From: Salinisphaera sp052044135
Lineage (GTDB): Bacteria > Pseudomonadota > Gammaproteobacteria > Nevskiales > Salinisphaeraceae
Assembly (NCBI RefSeq): GCF_052044135.1
Contig: NZ_JBQDYF010000012.1
Span: 57,156 to 121,155, forward strand
Direction of reading: 5' to 3'
DNA: 64,000 nucleotides
Shown: one piece after another, positions 11,366-20,110 of the stretch
How the letters are laid out: each line of letters starts with the position of its first letter
Position numbering within the stretch: position 1 is the first letter of the stretch
The notes under the pieces: model-generated
The model's database searches: none
What the model was told of the DNA's origin: nothing
The model's input: the letters and a program-made list of their open reading frames with translations, nothing else
Translations under genes and position numbers: made by a program

Positions 11366-12487
11366 TCACGAGCGATGATAGGCGCGGCCGCGCCAGGCGG
11401 TGCGCACGCCCTGCCAGTAGCGCAGCGCCGATGACCAGGTCATGGCCAGATAAATGGTGCCGATCAAGGGCATGGCGAATGCCCACAGCCAGGACAAGCG
11501 GTAATAGATCAGCGTCGGCAGATAGCTCACGGCCATCGCGAACCAGGCCGCGATCGCCAGCCCGCGTGCGCTCGCATCGCCGAAAACGAGCGCAACGGGC
11601 GGGGCACAGAACATCAACGCCATGGCCAGCGTGCAGCCGGCCAGAAGCCAGGGCGAATAGCGCAATTGGCTATAGGCCGAACGCGCCACCATCGCATGAA
11701 TGCCCGCGAAGTCGTCGTAGCCGCGCAGACTCGTGGCGGCATGGGTGACCCCGACCCATGTGCGTCCACCGGCGCGACGCACACAACGGGCCAGCGTACA
11801 GTCGTCAATCACGGCATCGGCCAGCGCACCGAAGCCACCGATGCGCTCCAGCACCGCGGCCTCGATCAATACGCAGCCACCGGCGGCCGCCGCCACATGA
11901 CGCGAGCCGCGATTGGAAAGCGCGAACGGATACAATAGCTTGAAGAAGTAAATGAACGCCGGGATCAGCAACCGCTCGACGATGCTGGTCATGCGCAGAT
12001 GCGCCATCAACGACACCATCTGGCGATCCTCGGCGATCGCCTTCGCCTTGAGCCCGGCAATCGTGCCCGGCGCAATCCGGATATCGGCATCCAGTAATAC
12101 GACGCGCGGCGTGCTCACCTGCTGGCGCGCCTGCTCCAGCGCCCAGAGTTTGCCGGTCCAGCCATCGGGCAACGCTCGCCCCTGGATGACGGTCAGCCGC
12201 CCGATCGCTGCAGCCCGTGCGATCTCGGCCGTGCCGTCGCTGGAATTGTCATCGACCACGATCACCGAAAGTCCGGCGCCCTGACGGGCGAGCGCCGCCA
12301 ACGTTCGTTCCAGCGATTCGGCTTCGTCGCGCGCCGGGATCAGCACCGTCACGTCCGACAGATCGGCCATATCGGCGTCGCTTGCCCGCGCCGCGAAGCG
12401 CTCGCGCAGCAACCAGGGCAGCCAGGGCTGGGCCAGCAGGCCGAGCCAGACGATCAGGGAAATCAGGGCAAGAAGGGTCAGCAGCAT
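11366..12487 (-). CDS. hpnB: HpnB, hopanoid-associated family 2 glycosyltransferase
   Basis: 373-aa membrane-bound GT-A glycosyltransferase with HpnB-type architecture. It has an N-terminal anchor (MLLTLLALISLIVWLGLLAQ), the catalytic domain with VTVLIPARDEAESL, VDDNSSDGT and the DxD-like LLDADI, a D-D-C motif in DAVIDDCTLA, and three or four C-terminal hydrophobic helices. Start chosen at 12487 directly before the anchor. Named for hopanoid clusters; its acceptor is not proven. An intrinsic terminator separates it from hpnH upstream. Confidence 0.88.
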   Translation of the reverse strand: MLLTLLALISLIVWLGLLAQPWLPWLLRERFAARASDADMADLSDVTVLIPARDEAESLERTLAALARQGAGLSVIVVDDNSSDGTAEIARAAAIGRLTVIQGRALPDGWTGKLWALEQARQQVSTPRVVLLDADIRIAPGTIAGLKAKAIAEDRQMVSLMAHLRMTSIVERLLIPAFIYFFKLLYPFALSNRGSRHVAAAAGGCVLIEAAVLERIGGFGALADAVIDDCTLARCVRRAGGRTWVGVTHAATSLRGYDDFAGIHAMVARSAYSQLRYSPWLLAGCTLAMALMFCAPPVALVFGDASARGLAIAAWFAMAVSYLPTLIYYRLSWLWAFAMPLIGTIYLAMTWSSALRYWQGVRTAWRGRAYHRS

Positions 12488-12499
12488 AACGTCGGATAC

Positions 12500-12528
12500 A
12501 AAAAAGGCCGTCGGCGCCGCCGACGGCC
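12500..12528 (-). terminator. Intrinsic terminator after hpnH
   Basis: On the minus strand a perfect 10-bp stem GGCCGTCGGC / GCCGACGGCC with a 3-nt loop runs directly into T6. It lies between the hpnH stop (12555) and hpnB ATG (12487), so hpnB must be reached by read-through or have a promoter very close to its start. Confidence 0.88.
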
Positions 12529-12554
12529 CTGCAAAGGCTGAGGTGGGCCCGGCG

Positions 12555-13697
12555 CTAACCGAGTTCCTTTTCCTTCGGCGTCGACTCGCGGCGGCCGATC
12601 TGCGAGATCGGGATCTTGGTCGCCGTGGCCTGTGCGCGATCGCCATACAGAATCGGCAGTTCCTCGGCGAAGTCGCCCGACAGGCGCGGGCCGCGGGCCA
12701 TGCTCTTGAACGCCTTCAGCGGATGCGCGAACGTGTCCTCGACCGCCGTGCCTTCATAGCCGCAGTGCGCCATGCAGTTGTCGCACTTGGGATTGCGGCC
12801 AACCCCGTAATTCTCCCATTCGGTGTTTTCCATCAGGTCCTTGAAGGTCTTCTCGTAACCTTCGTCGACCAGCAGATAGCAGGGTTTCTGCCAACCGAAG
12901 ATGTTGTAGGTCACATTCGACCAGGGCGTGCACTGATAGGTCTCGTTGCCGGCCAGGAAGTCCAGGTACAACGACGAGTGGTTGAGTTTCCAGTCGGCGC
13001 CGCGCTCGCGGCCGTGGCGGAAGATCTCGCGGAACAGGTTCTTGGCCTTGGAGCGGCCGAGGAACACGTCCTGACGCGGCGCGTGCTCGTAGGAATAGCC
13101 CGGCGAGACGGTGATGCCTTCCACGCCGAGATCGGTGACATAGTCGAAGAAGTCGGCGACCTCTTCCGGCACTTCACCGTCGAACAGCGTGCAGTTGATA
13201 GTGACGCGGAAACCGCGATCCCGCGCCATTTCGATGGCCTCCACGGCCTTTTCGAACACCCCTTCCTGGCACACGGACTCGTCGTGGCGCGCCTTGAGGC
13301 CATCCAGATGCACCGACCAGGTGAAGTAGGGCGACGGATCGTAGTCGTCCATCTTCTTCTTCATCAGGAGCGCGTTGGTGCACAGATAGACGAACTTCTT
13401 GCGCGCCACGATGCCCTTGATGATCTCGGGCATGTCCTTGTGGATCAACGGCTCACCACCCGGGATCGAGACCATGGGCGCGCCGCATTCGTCGACCGCG
13501 TTCAATGCATCCTCGACGCTCATGCGCTGCTTGAGGATATCCTTCGGGTGGTCGATCTTGCCGCAGCCGGCGCAAGCGAGGTTGCACTGGAACAGCGGCT
13601 CCAGCATCAGCACCAGCGGGTAGCGTTCACGTCGGGCGATCTTCTGCCCCATGATGTAGCGCGCAACCTTGTACTGTTGAATCAACGGTACTGCCAT
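12555..13697 (-). CDS. hpnH: HpnH, adenosyl-hopane transferase (B12-binding-like radical SAM)
   Basis: 380-aa radical SAM enzyme that adds the 5'-deoxyadenosyl group to diploptene, the first step to extended C35 hopanoids. The cluster motif CNLACAGC gives Cys38, Cys42 and Cys45; SIPGGEPLIH is the SAM-contact GGE motif. The C-terminal cysteines in NPKCDNCMAHCGYEG are family-typical. Start at 13697 (MAVPLIQQYKVARY) matches HpnH proteins. Its product is the substrate of HpnG, also in the cluster. It is followed by a strong terminator and preceded by 484 bp without genes, so it may have its own promoter. Confidence 0.95.
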   Translation of the reverse strand: MAVPLIQQYKVARYIMGQKIARRERYPLVLMLEPLFQCNLACAGCGKIDHPKDILKQRMSVEDALNAVDECGAPMVSIPGGEPLIHKDMPEIIKGIVARKKFVYLCTNALLMKKKMDDYDPSPYFTWSVHLDGLKARHDESVCQEGVFEKAVEAIEMARDRGFRVTINCTLFDGEVPEEVADFFDYVTDLGVEGITVSPGYSYEHAPRQDVFLGRSKAKNLFREIFRHGRERGADWKLNHSSLYLDFLAGNETYQCTPWSNVTYNIFGWQKPCYLLVDEGYEKTFKDLMENTEWENYGVGRNPKCDNCMAHCGYEGTAVEDTFAHPLKAFKSMARGPRLSGDFAEELPILYGDRAQATATKIPISQIGRRESTPKEKELG

Positions 13698-14181
13698 TTC
13701 GACCTCTTCTTTTGGGCTCGATGTTCGGCTTGCGAGCCGCCCCGAGCGCAGCAGATGTAATGCGGCGATGCCGCCGACACCACTGCATTGTACATGTGTA
13801 TGTTTCGTTAAGAACCATTGTGGCATATCAGCATGCGGTGATCCCGGCAATTCTCGCAATCAGGTCATCCAGGTCGCGACTATCGAGATTTCCCCAGGGT
13901 GGAACTACGAAAGGTCTCACCGGTCAGGCCACCACGCCCGTGTTGCTCACAAACCCTGTATTTTTGAAGTAAGCATGGCGCCTATCATAGGGCAAACCGT
14001 CCGGTAACCGATACGAAAGTAGAACGGTCGGGCATACGGCGCGGCCTGAACGAGCCCCGCGAGCGGCGCGCCCGCGGCGCTGGATTTACGTGGTCAGTCT
14101 GCGCGGCCGCCCGGGCGTCCGACGCGGAACCGGCCGGCATGAACGACGTACCGCGCGCCCCGTGCGGTCGGGGCATGCCGC
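13698..14181. other. 484-bp intergenic region upstream of hpnH
   Basis: No convincing gene. The part nearest hpnH is AT-richer than its surroundings. On the minus strand TACAAT (13792-13787) could be a -10 with a poor -35 (TTCTTA) 16 bp away, giving a leader of about 80 nt before hpnH. The aepY-side half is GC-rich and featureless. A separate hpnH promoter is plausible but unproven. Confidence 0.4.
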
Positions 14182-15336
14182 TTACGGGCCGGCGCCGATA
14201 TGCGCCATCAGACGCGCCTTGACCTCCACCGGCGCGGGCGAGGGCCGCGGCAGGCCGGCCTCGTCGATGCCCGGCGCGATGTGCAGATGCGAAAACGCCG
14301 GGCCCTGCGAGCTGCCGGCCAGCATCTGATCGATCACGGTTCGCTCGTGGCCTTCGTAAGTCGTGCGGTAGCCGGCTGCGGCGGCGATCGCCGCGAACGA
14401 CAGCCCGGACGACACCGTCGCCTGGCCACCGGTGGACTCGTACATGCCATTATCGAGCAGCAGATGATGCAGGTTGGTGGGCCCGTAGGCCGCCAGGGTC
14501 GCCATGGCGCCCAGCCGCATCAACACCGAACCGTCACCGTCGACCACGATCACGTCAAGATCGGGCCGTGCCATGGCAAGCCCCAGCCCGAGCAGCGGCG
14601 CGCAGCCCATGGACCCGACCATGTAAAAATGATTGGGGCGATCGGCGAGCGCATACAGTTCGCGGCCGGTGAAGCCGGTGGCGGCGATGATCACGCTGCG
14701 GGCCGGATCCGTCCGGTCGACCAGATGGGCCAGTGCATCGCGCCGGGAGACGGTCGGCGTCTTCGGCGGCGCGGGCCGGAAGGTGATCGCGCCGCGACTC
14801 TGTGTCGGCGAATCCTGGCTGGCCAGTGCGGCCGGGGCGACTGTGTCCTTGTTCATGACCAGCACGTACGGCCGACCGCTCTCGTTCATGTGCGCCTCGG
14901 CGCGCGCCAGCGTTTCGGCCACGGCGCCGGCATCGTCCGGAAACAATGCCCAGGGCAGCGCCATGCGATCGAGCAGGTCGGTCGTGATCCGCCCCATAAG
15001 CTCGTGCTGCGGCGCATCGGCTACCCCGGGCGCGCCGCGCCAGGTCACGATCAGCAGAAGCGGCAGACGGAAGACCCAGTTGAGCGAGGTGAGTGGCGAT
15101 ACGGCGTTGCCGAGCCCGGAGTTCTGCATCATGGCCACGGCGCGCTTGCCGGCCAGTGCGCGGCCGGCCGCCAGCGCCACGGCATCGCCCTCGTTGGCCG
15201 CCGACACATAGGTCAGCCGGTCGTTGTCGAGCACGGTATTGATCAGCGGCGCAAGAAACGAACACGGCACGCCGGCATAGAAGTCGTAGCCGTATTCGGC
15301 GGCGCGGTCGATGAAGTCGTTGGCCTGGAGCGTCAT
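14182..15336 (-). CDS. Phosphonopyruvate decarboxylase-like ThDP enzyme within the hopanoid gene set
   Basis: 384-aa thiamine-diphosphate-dependent decarboxylase, closest in pattern to phosphonopyruvate decarboxylase (AepY/Fom2), which makes phosphonoacetaldehyde; sulfopyruvate decarboxylases are relatives. The ThDP glutamate is in SAANEGDAVALAAG and the Mg-ThDP motif is GDGSVLMRLGAMATL followed by NGMYESTGG. Length and single-chain layout fit AepY. The PEP mutase and aminotransferase that normally accompany it are absent, and the gene stands between DUF2147 and hpnH on the same strand. True substrate unknown. Confidence 0.78.
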   Translation of the reverse strand: MTLQANDFIDRAAEYGYDFYAGVPCSFLAPLINTVLDNDRLTYVSAANEGDAVALAAGRALAGKRAVAMMQNSGLGNAVSPLTSLNWVFRLPLLLIVTWRGAPGVADAPQHELMGRITTDLLDRMALPWALFPDDAGAVAETLARAEAHMNESGRPYVLVMNKDTVAPAALASQDSPTQSRGAITFRPAPPKTPTVSRRDALAHLVDRTDPARSVIIAATGFTGRELYALADRPNHFYMVGSMGCAPLLGLGLAMARPDLDVIVVDGDGSVLMRLGAMATLAAYGPTNLHHLLLDNGMYESTGGQATVSSGLSFAAIAAAAGYRTTYEGHERTVIDQMLAGSSQGPAFSHLHIAPGIDEAGLPRPSPAPVEVKARLMAHIGAGP

Positions 15337-15637
15337 GTCGAGGTTCCTTGAGCAAATTCGGATGCGGCAGGCAACGCGCCGGGATTGTGGACCTGGCGCC
15401 AATGACCGGCGCGTGCATCACACCAATGCGGCGGCCGCTCGGCGTGCCCGCCGGCCCATTGTCGCCGCCCGCACGAGGCGACGTCACGGCCTGCCCGCGC
15501 AACCGCGGCCGGCCGGCGCGCTGCATCCGGCCGGATCGTGCGGGATATCGGGGATTTGGCGCCTATACTTGCGGCCACGCCGCGGCGAGGCCGCCGCCGG
15601 GGCGGATGAAATCACGCCCGGCGCGGTGGACGGCGCC
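15337..15637. other. 301-bp intergenic region upstream of the aepY-like gene
   Basis: GC-rich gap between the DUF2147 stop and the aepY-like ATG. Reading frames here have no recognisable product. Upstream of the ATG the minus strand carries CAAGGAACC, a fair ribosome-binding site. No clear promoter or terminator seen. Confidence 0.4.
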
Positions 15638-16135
15638 TCAATCCGCGGCGACGCGAGGGTCGGGTACGCGGGTCCAGGTGGTGGTCCGGCCCAGGGCCGG
15701 GATTCCGACGTAGCCGTGCAGCTTCAGGTGGCGGTGATCGGCGAGCCAGAGATAGCAGTCGAACCACTTGCCCCGGTCGGGATCGTACACCCGCCCGTTC
15801 TCCCAGCGCGCTCGATCGCTGGCCAGTACCCGATAATCCAGGCCCTTGATCAGGCGCAGCCCGATCATCGGCCGATCCCGTTTCGACGGATCCGGATTGT
15901 GCCGGTCCACAAGAGGTTGCCCCCCCATACCCTGGGGGTCGTCCGCAGGATAGCGATCACTTTCGAGCCAGACGACCCGCGCCAGGAAACCGCCTTGTTC
16001 CTCGACCATGTGGATCACCGCCCCGCCCTTCGCGGTACGCCAGAACCCGACAATCGCGGCCGGCGGCGGCGCGTCGGCCAGCGCCGTCATCGACGCCAAC
16101 ACCAGCGCCGTAGCGAGCGCCAACCGGCGAATCAC
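15638..16135 (-). CDS. Secreted DUF2147 protein
   Basis: 165-aa exported protein with a short signal (MIRRLALATALVLASMTALA) and one DUF2147 domain: IVGFWRTAKGGAVIHM at the front, then RDRPMIGLRLIKGL, WENGRVYDPDRGKWFDCYLWL and LKLHGYVGIPALGRTTTW. DUF2147 proteins are periplasmic or outer-membrane-associated with no assigned reaction. Its ATG overlaps the hpnA stop (ATGA at 16135-16132), so the two are translationally coupled. That suggests a role in hopanoid or envelope lipid handling (inference). Confidence 0.85.
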   Translation of the reverse strand: MIRRLALATALVLASMTALADAPPPAAIVGFWRTAKGGAVIHMVEEQGGFLARVVWLESDRYPADDPQGMGGQPLVDRHNPDPSKRDRPMIGLRLIKGLDYRVLASDRARWENGRVYDPDRGKWFDCYLWLADHRHLKLHGYVGIPALGRTTTWTRVPDPRVAAD

Positions 16136-17133
16136 GGCCTTTTGCCGAGCGGCAGGTAGCGATGCGCGTAATACCAGGCCACGGCGTCGGCCAACGCGTC
16201 ACGCGCCGGCCGTGCGCGGTAACCGAGTTCCGCGGTAGCGCGCGCATGGGAAAAGAACATGCGCTTCTTGGCCAGCTTGACACCGTCGACCGTCACCTTC
16301 GGCGGCCGACCCGTGATGCGGGCGACTGCTTCGGCGGCGTGGGCCACGGGCAACAGCAGATTGTGCGGCAACTTCACGCGCGGCGGCGGGCGATCCACGA
16401 TTTCGGCCACCAACCCCAGAATCGCCGCGAGCGTCATGTCGGTGCCGCCCAGCACGTAACGCCGGCCGGTCCGGCCATGGGCATGGGCCAGCAAGTGTCC
16501 GCGCGCCACGTCATCGACGTGGGCCACGTTCAGGCCGGTGTCGACGAACGCCGGCATACGACCGGCCGCGGCCTCCAGCACCATCTGCCCTGTCGGTGTG
16601 GGTTTGTGATCGCGCGGGCCGATCGGTGCCGACGGATTCACGATCACGATATCCAGCCCGTCGGCGGCGTATTCACGGGCGACTTCCTCGGCCAGATACT
16701 TGGACCGCTTGTAGTGCCCGATCATGTCCTGCAGGCCCACCGGCGTGTCTTCATCGCCCGGCGTGCCGTCGCCGGGGATGCCGAGTGTCGCCACGCTCGA
16801 GGTATAAACCACGCGCGCCACGCCGGCCATGCGCACCGCCTCGCAGATCCGACGGGTCCCCTCGACATTGTTTTCGTAGAGCTCGCCCGGATTGGCGGCC
16901 CACAGACGATAGTCCGCGGCGACGTGAAACACCGCGTCGCAGTCGCGCATGGCCTCGGCCAGGGCCGCCGTATCCGAGAGATCGACCTCGGCATACTCCA
17001 GATCGAGCCCTTCCAGTGCACTCAGATCGCTGGTCGCACGGCGCGTGGCGCGCACTGTCCAGCCCTCACGCAGCGCAGCGCGTGCGACCGCACTGCCGAC
17101 GAATCCCGTCGCTCCGGTTACCAGGGCGCGCAT
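16132..17133 (-). CDS. hpnA: HpnA, hopanoid-associated NAD-dependent epimerase/dehydratase-family protein
   Basis: 333-aa extended SDR. The Rossmann motif GATGFVGS is at 7-14, the serine in YTSSVATLG, and the Tyr-x-x-x-Lys pair is Y141/K145 in GHYKRSK. This is the hopanoid-associated sugar epimerase family (HpnA), also annotated as dihydroflavonol-4-reductase-like. AGGAGGG lies about 5 nt before the ATG, a near-perfect ribosome-binding site. It is separated from hpnN by 355 bp and coupled to DUF2147. Substrate presumed to be a sugar or the hopanoid side chain. Confidence 0.9.
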   Translation of the reverse strand: MRALVTGATGFVGSAVARAALREGWTVRATRRATSDLSALEGLDLEYAEVDLSDTAALAEAMRDCDAVFHVAADYRLWAANPGELYENNVEGTRRICEAVRMAGVARVVYTSSVATLGIPGDGTPGDEDTPVGLQDMIGHYKRSKYLAEEVAREYAADGLDIVIVNPSAPIGPRDHKPTPTGQMVLEAAAGRMPAFVDTGLNVAHVDDVARGHLLAHAHGRTGRRYVLGGTDMTLAAILGLVAEIVDRPPPRVKLPHNLLLPVAHAAEAVARITGRPPKVTVDGVKLAKKRMFFSHARATAELGYRARPARDALADAVAWYYAHRYLPLGKRP

Positions 17134-17488
17134 GGCCTAACCCTCCTTCGGTCGCGCGCTCGGCACGCGGAAATACCAACCCGGCCGGATCGCGAACGCC
17201 GGGGCGCCGACAAGGGGCGGCACCGGAAACGCTTCGCGGACCCGGGCGACAATAAATAGAGACCGACCTTCATATCGACCAAACCCGCCGAGCAAACCGC
17301 GTCACAAGGCGGTTCGCCGCCGGTGTCCTCGACGATACCCGATCGTGCGAGCGTACCGGCATTTACCCACATCGCGCGCCAGGCCCGGCCCGGCGCGCGT
17401 TCGGCACGCGCGGCCGCAGGCCCTGATCCTCGCCCGCCGAATCGATCGGTTCCGACATGCTGGTGGATTCTCTCCTCGGCCCCCGGCC
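17134..17488. other. 355-bp intergenic region between hpnN and hpnA
   Basis: No gene recognised. It holds the strong hpnA ribosome-binding site at its left end and a short AT-rich spot (acaataaatagag, about 17249-17261) that on the minus strand could be a -10 region for hpnA. The remainder is GC-rich with small inverted repeats and no T-run terminator. Confidence 0.4.
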
Positions 17489-20110
17489 CTAATCTCGCAG
17501 GATACGAAAAAGCGCCGGCACGACAATAAGGGTTGTTACCAGAACCGCAAGCATACCGATCGTGAGCAGCTGTCCCATACTCGCCGTGCCCGCATGATGC
17601 GAGAACGCCAGACTGCCGAAGCCGGCCATGGTGGTCAGCGATGACAGTATGACGGCGCGCGCGGTCGAGGTGCCCAGAAACGGCCGATGGTGCTCGCGCT
17701 GGCGCAGTCGATGAACCACGTGAATGCCGCTGTCCACCCCCACACCGAGCAACAGCGGCAGCGCGATCACGTTGGCGAAATTGAACGGGATCTCGAACAC
17801 CACCGTCGCTGCGGCCAGGATCATGCCCGACAGGGCCAGCGGCGCCAGCACACGCAGCGTGTCGCGCACACTGCGCAACAGCACCAGCAGGAACAGCGTG
17901 ATGAAAACTCCGGCATAGATGAACGCATGCACGAACGCCCGCGATACCGTGTGTCCGGCCGACAGTTCGAGCACCGGCGCCCCGGTGATATGCGGCGCGA
18001 CCTGGCGCACGCTGTTGACGAAGGCTCGCACCGCCGATTCGTGATTGAGATTGCCCTTCGGCGAGACCTCCACCCGGTACTGGCCGCCGGTGCCGATCCA
18101 TCGTTTCTTCAGGTTCGCAGGCAGGTTCTGCAAGGTGATGCGCGACGCGTTCATGGCATCGGCCAGCCGGTCGACCTGGCGCGGCAGGCCGGCCAGCACG
18201 CGATCGTGCATCGTGGCCAGAATGCGCTTCTGTGCCGCCGGACTCTGTTGTGAAAACCAGCCGCGCCAGGCCGACAGCGCCTTGGCCAGGCGCTGCGCGG
18301 CACCGGCATCCGAACTGCTGTCGCGCTTGCGATACGCCGCCAGATGCTGCGCGAAATCGGCGATCGCCTGTTTGCGGGCGGGAAAACCGGCCCGCTTGGT
18401 CATATCGGGCGGTGACACCGCCAGCGTCAATGCCAGATCGCCGATGATCGACAACTTGGCGTCCTGGTGCGCGGGCACGAAATCCGCGACCGTCATCGCA
18501 CCCGAGACATGCGGCTGCCTGGCGATGCGAGCCGCCAGCTGCTTGGCCTGGGCCAGCTTCGGACGCATGGTCACCAGCGTCAGCGGCGAATGCTTACTAT
18601 GCGCGAGCAGATCGCGGTAGGTCTGCACTGCCTCGTCGTGCGGATTCTGCAGATCCAGCGTACTTGAATCGAAGCGTATGAACGGCAGCGCAACCACACA
18701 GCCCAGCGCGACCACCGCCGAGGCGGCCCAGATCGTGCGCTGGCCCCGACGCCCGATGAACGGCGCCCAACGGCTGGCCGTGGCACTCGAGCTCGGAACC
18801 CAGGGTTGCAGCATGGCGATGGCCGCCGGCAGGAACGTGAGACTCACGACCAGACTGATGAACATCCCCACGCCGGAGATCAACCCGAGTTCGGCGACAC
18901 CGGAATACGCCGTCGGGATGAAGGCAAAGAACCCGCCCGCGGTTGTGATCGCGCACAGCGTGAGCGACAGTCCGACATCGGCTATGGCCGCCGCCAGCGC
19001 ATGCCGGACCCCCGCGGCCCGACTGGCCACGCGCCCGCCGATCTCGGCCAACGCCTCGCGGTAACGCAGGCAGACGTGAATCGCGTAGTCGATGCCGAGG
19101 CCGATATAGAGCACGGCGAAGGCGATCGAAATAAGGTTCAACCGGCCGACCGCCAGTGCCGCGAACGTTGCGGTGCCGACCAGACCAGCGATCAGGCTGA
19201 TGAGCGAGGCGCCCATGAGCGCCCACGAACGCAAGCCCAGATAAAGAATCACGCCCACCGCGATGAACGCCAGCGTCGCGCCCCAGGCCGCGCCCTGCGT
19301 CACGCTGGCCAGTTCCTCATCGGAGAGCGCGACCTCGCCGGTCTGGCGTATCCGCACGCCATGAGCGGCATCCAGATGCAGCCGCCTGGCGGTGTCGCGG
19401 ATCGCCTGCATCGGCTGTTGCGCGGGCAACAAGGCGCCGTAGTCGAGCTTGGGGCGCACGATGATGAAGCGCTGGTCGGAAACGCCCGGCTGGTCGCCGC
19501 CAATGAGTTGCTGCCAGGACAGCCGATTATAGCGCCCGGCACGGCTGGCATCGAAGGTGGCGGCCAGTTCGCTGAAAACCGGCGACAGCTTCATGTCGAC
19601 CGGGGCATCGGGTGCCATGGCGCGGTCGAGCATGTCGAAGAACGTCGGCAGCGTCGGATCGGCCGACAGGCGCCCGAGAAACGGCTGGATCCGGGTCAGC
19701 CGGGTCGACAGCGAATTGAGCTTGTCCACCGAAAGATAGAGAAACCCGTTTTTCGCGAAGAAATGGCCGCCGCCGGGCTCGTATACATCGGCAAACAGCG
19801 ACGGCTGGCCGCGCAGCGCCTTCGTCAACTGGTCGGCGGCCGCCCCGGCGATGTCCGGGCTCGACCCGTCGACCACCACCACCAGGTTGTCCTTATAGAC
19901 CGGAAACGCCTTGTTGTAGGCGATGTGGGTCTGGCGCCAGGGCACCTTGCTGCTGATCAGATTGCCATCGTCGGTGTCCATCGACAGATGGGTGACCGAA
20001 TACCAGGCTCCGGCCAGCGTGATGACGACGCCGACCAGAACCACCCAGGCGGCATGGCGTGTCATCAGTTCGACCCAGGCCGCCAGCGCCCGTTCCAGTG
20101 CACGCGTCAC
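17489..20110 (-). CDS. hpnN: HpnN, RND-family hopanoid transporter
   Basis: 873-aa inner-membrane RND/MMPL protein moving hopanoids toward the outer membrane. Two repeats are visible, each with a large periplasmic domain followed by a helix bundle; the conserved segments are VLYIGLGIDYAIHVCLRYRE (first) and LPLLLGVGVDSGIHVVHRLR (second). I place the start at the GTG at 20110, which overlaps the hpnG stop (GTGA) and sits just before VTRALERALAAW and the first helix. The frame runs further upstream but that part is hpnG read out of frame. hpnM, its usual periplasmic partner, is at the far end of the cluster. Confidence 0.92.
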   Translation of the reverse strand: MTRALERALAAWVELMTRHAAWVVLVGVVITLAGAWYSVTHLSMDTDDGNLISSKVPWRQTHIAYNKAFPVYKDNLVVVVDGSSPDIAGAAADQLTKALRGQPSLFADVYEPGGGHFFAKNGFLYLSVDKLNSLSTRLTRIQPFLGRLSADPTLPTFFDMLDRAMAPDAPVDMKLSPVFSELAATFDASRAGRYNRLSWQQLIGGDQPGVSDQRFIIVRPKLDYGALLPAQQPMQAIRDTARRLHLDAAHGVRIRQTGEVALSDEELASVTQGAAWGATLAFIAVGVILYLGLRSWALMGASLISLIAGLVGTATFAALAVGRLNLISIAFAVLYIGLGIDYAIHVCLRYREALAEIGGRVASRAAGVRHALAAAIADVGLSLTLCAITTAGGFFAFIPTAYSGVAELGLISGVGMFISLVVSLTFLPAAIAMLQPWVPSSSATASRWAPFIGRRGQRTIWAASAVVALGCVVALPFIRFDSSTLDLQNPHDEAVQTYRDLLAHSKHSPLTLVTMRPKLAQAKQLAARIARQPHVSGAMTVADFVPAHQDAKLSIIGDLALTLAVSPPDMTKRAGFPARKQAIADFAQHLAAYRKRDSSSDAGAAQRLAKALSAWRGWFSQQSPAAQKRILATMHDRVLAGLPRQVDRLADAMNASRITLQNLPANLKKRWIGTGGQYRVEVSPKGNLNHESAVRAFVNSVRQVAPHITGAPVLELSAGHTVSRAFVHAFIYAGVFITLFLLVLLRSVRDTLRVLAPLALSGMILAAATVVFEIPFNFANVIALPLLLGVGVDSGIHVVHRLRQREHHRPFLGTSTARAVILSSLTTMAGFGSLAFSHHAGTASMGQLLTIGMLAVLVTTLIVVPALFRILRD

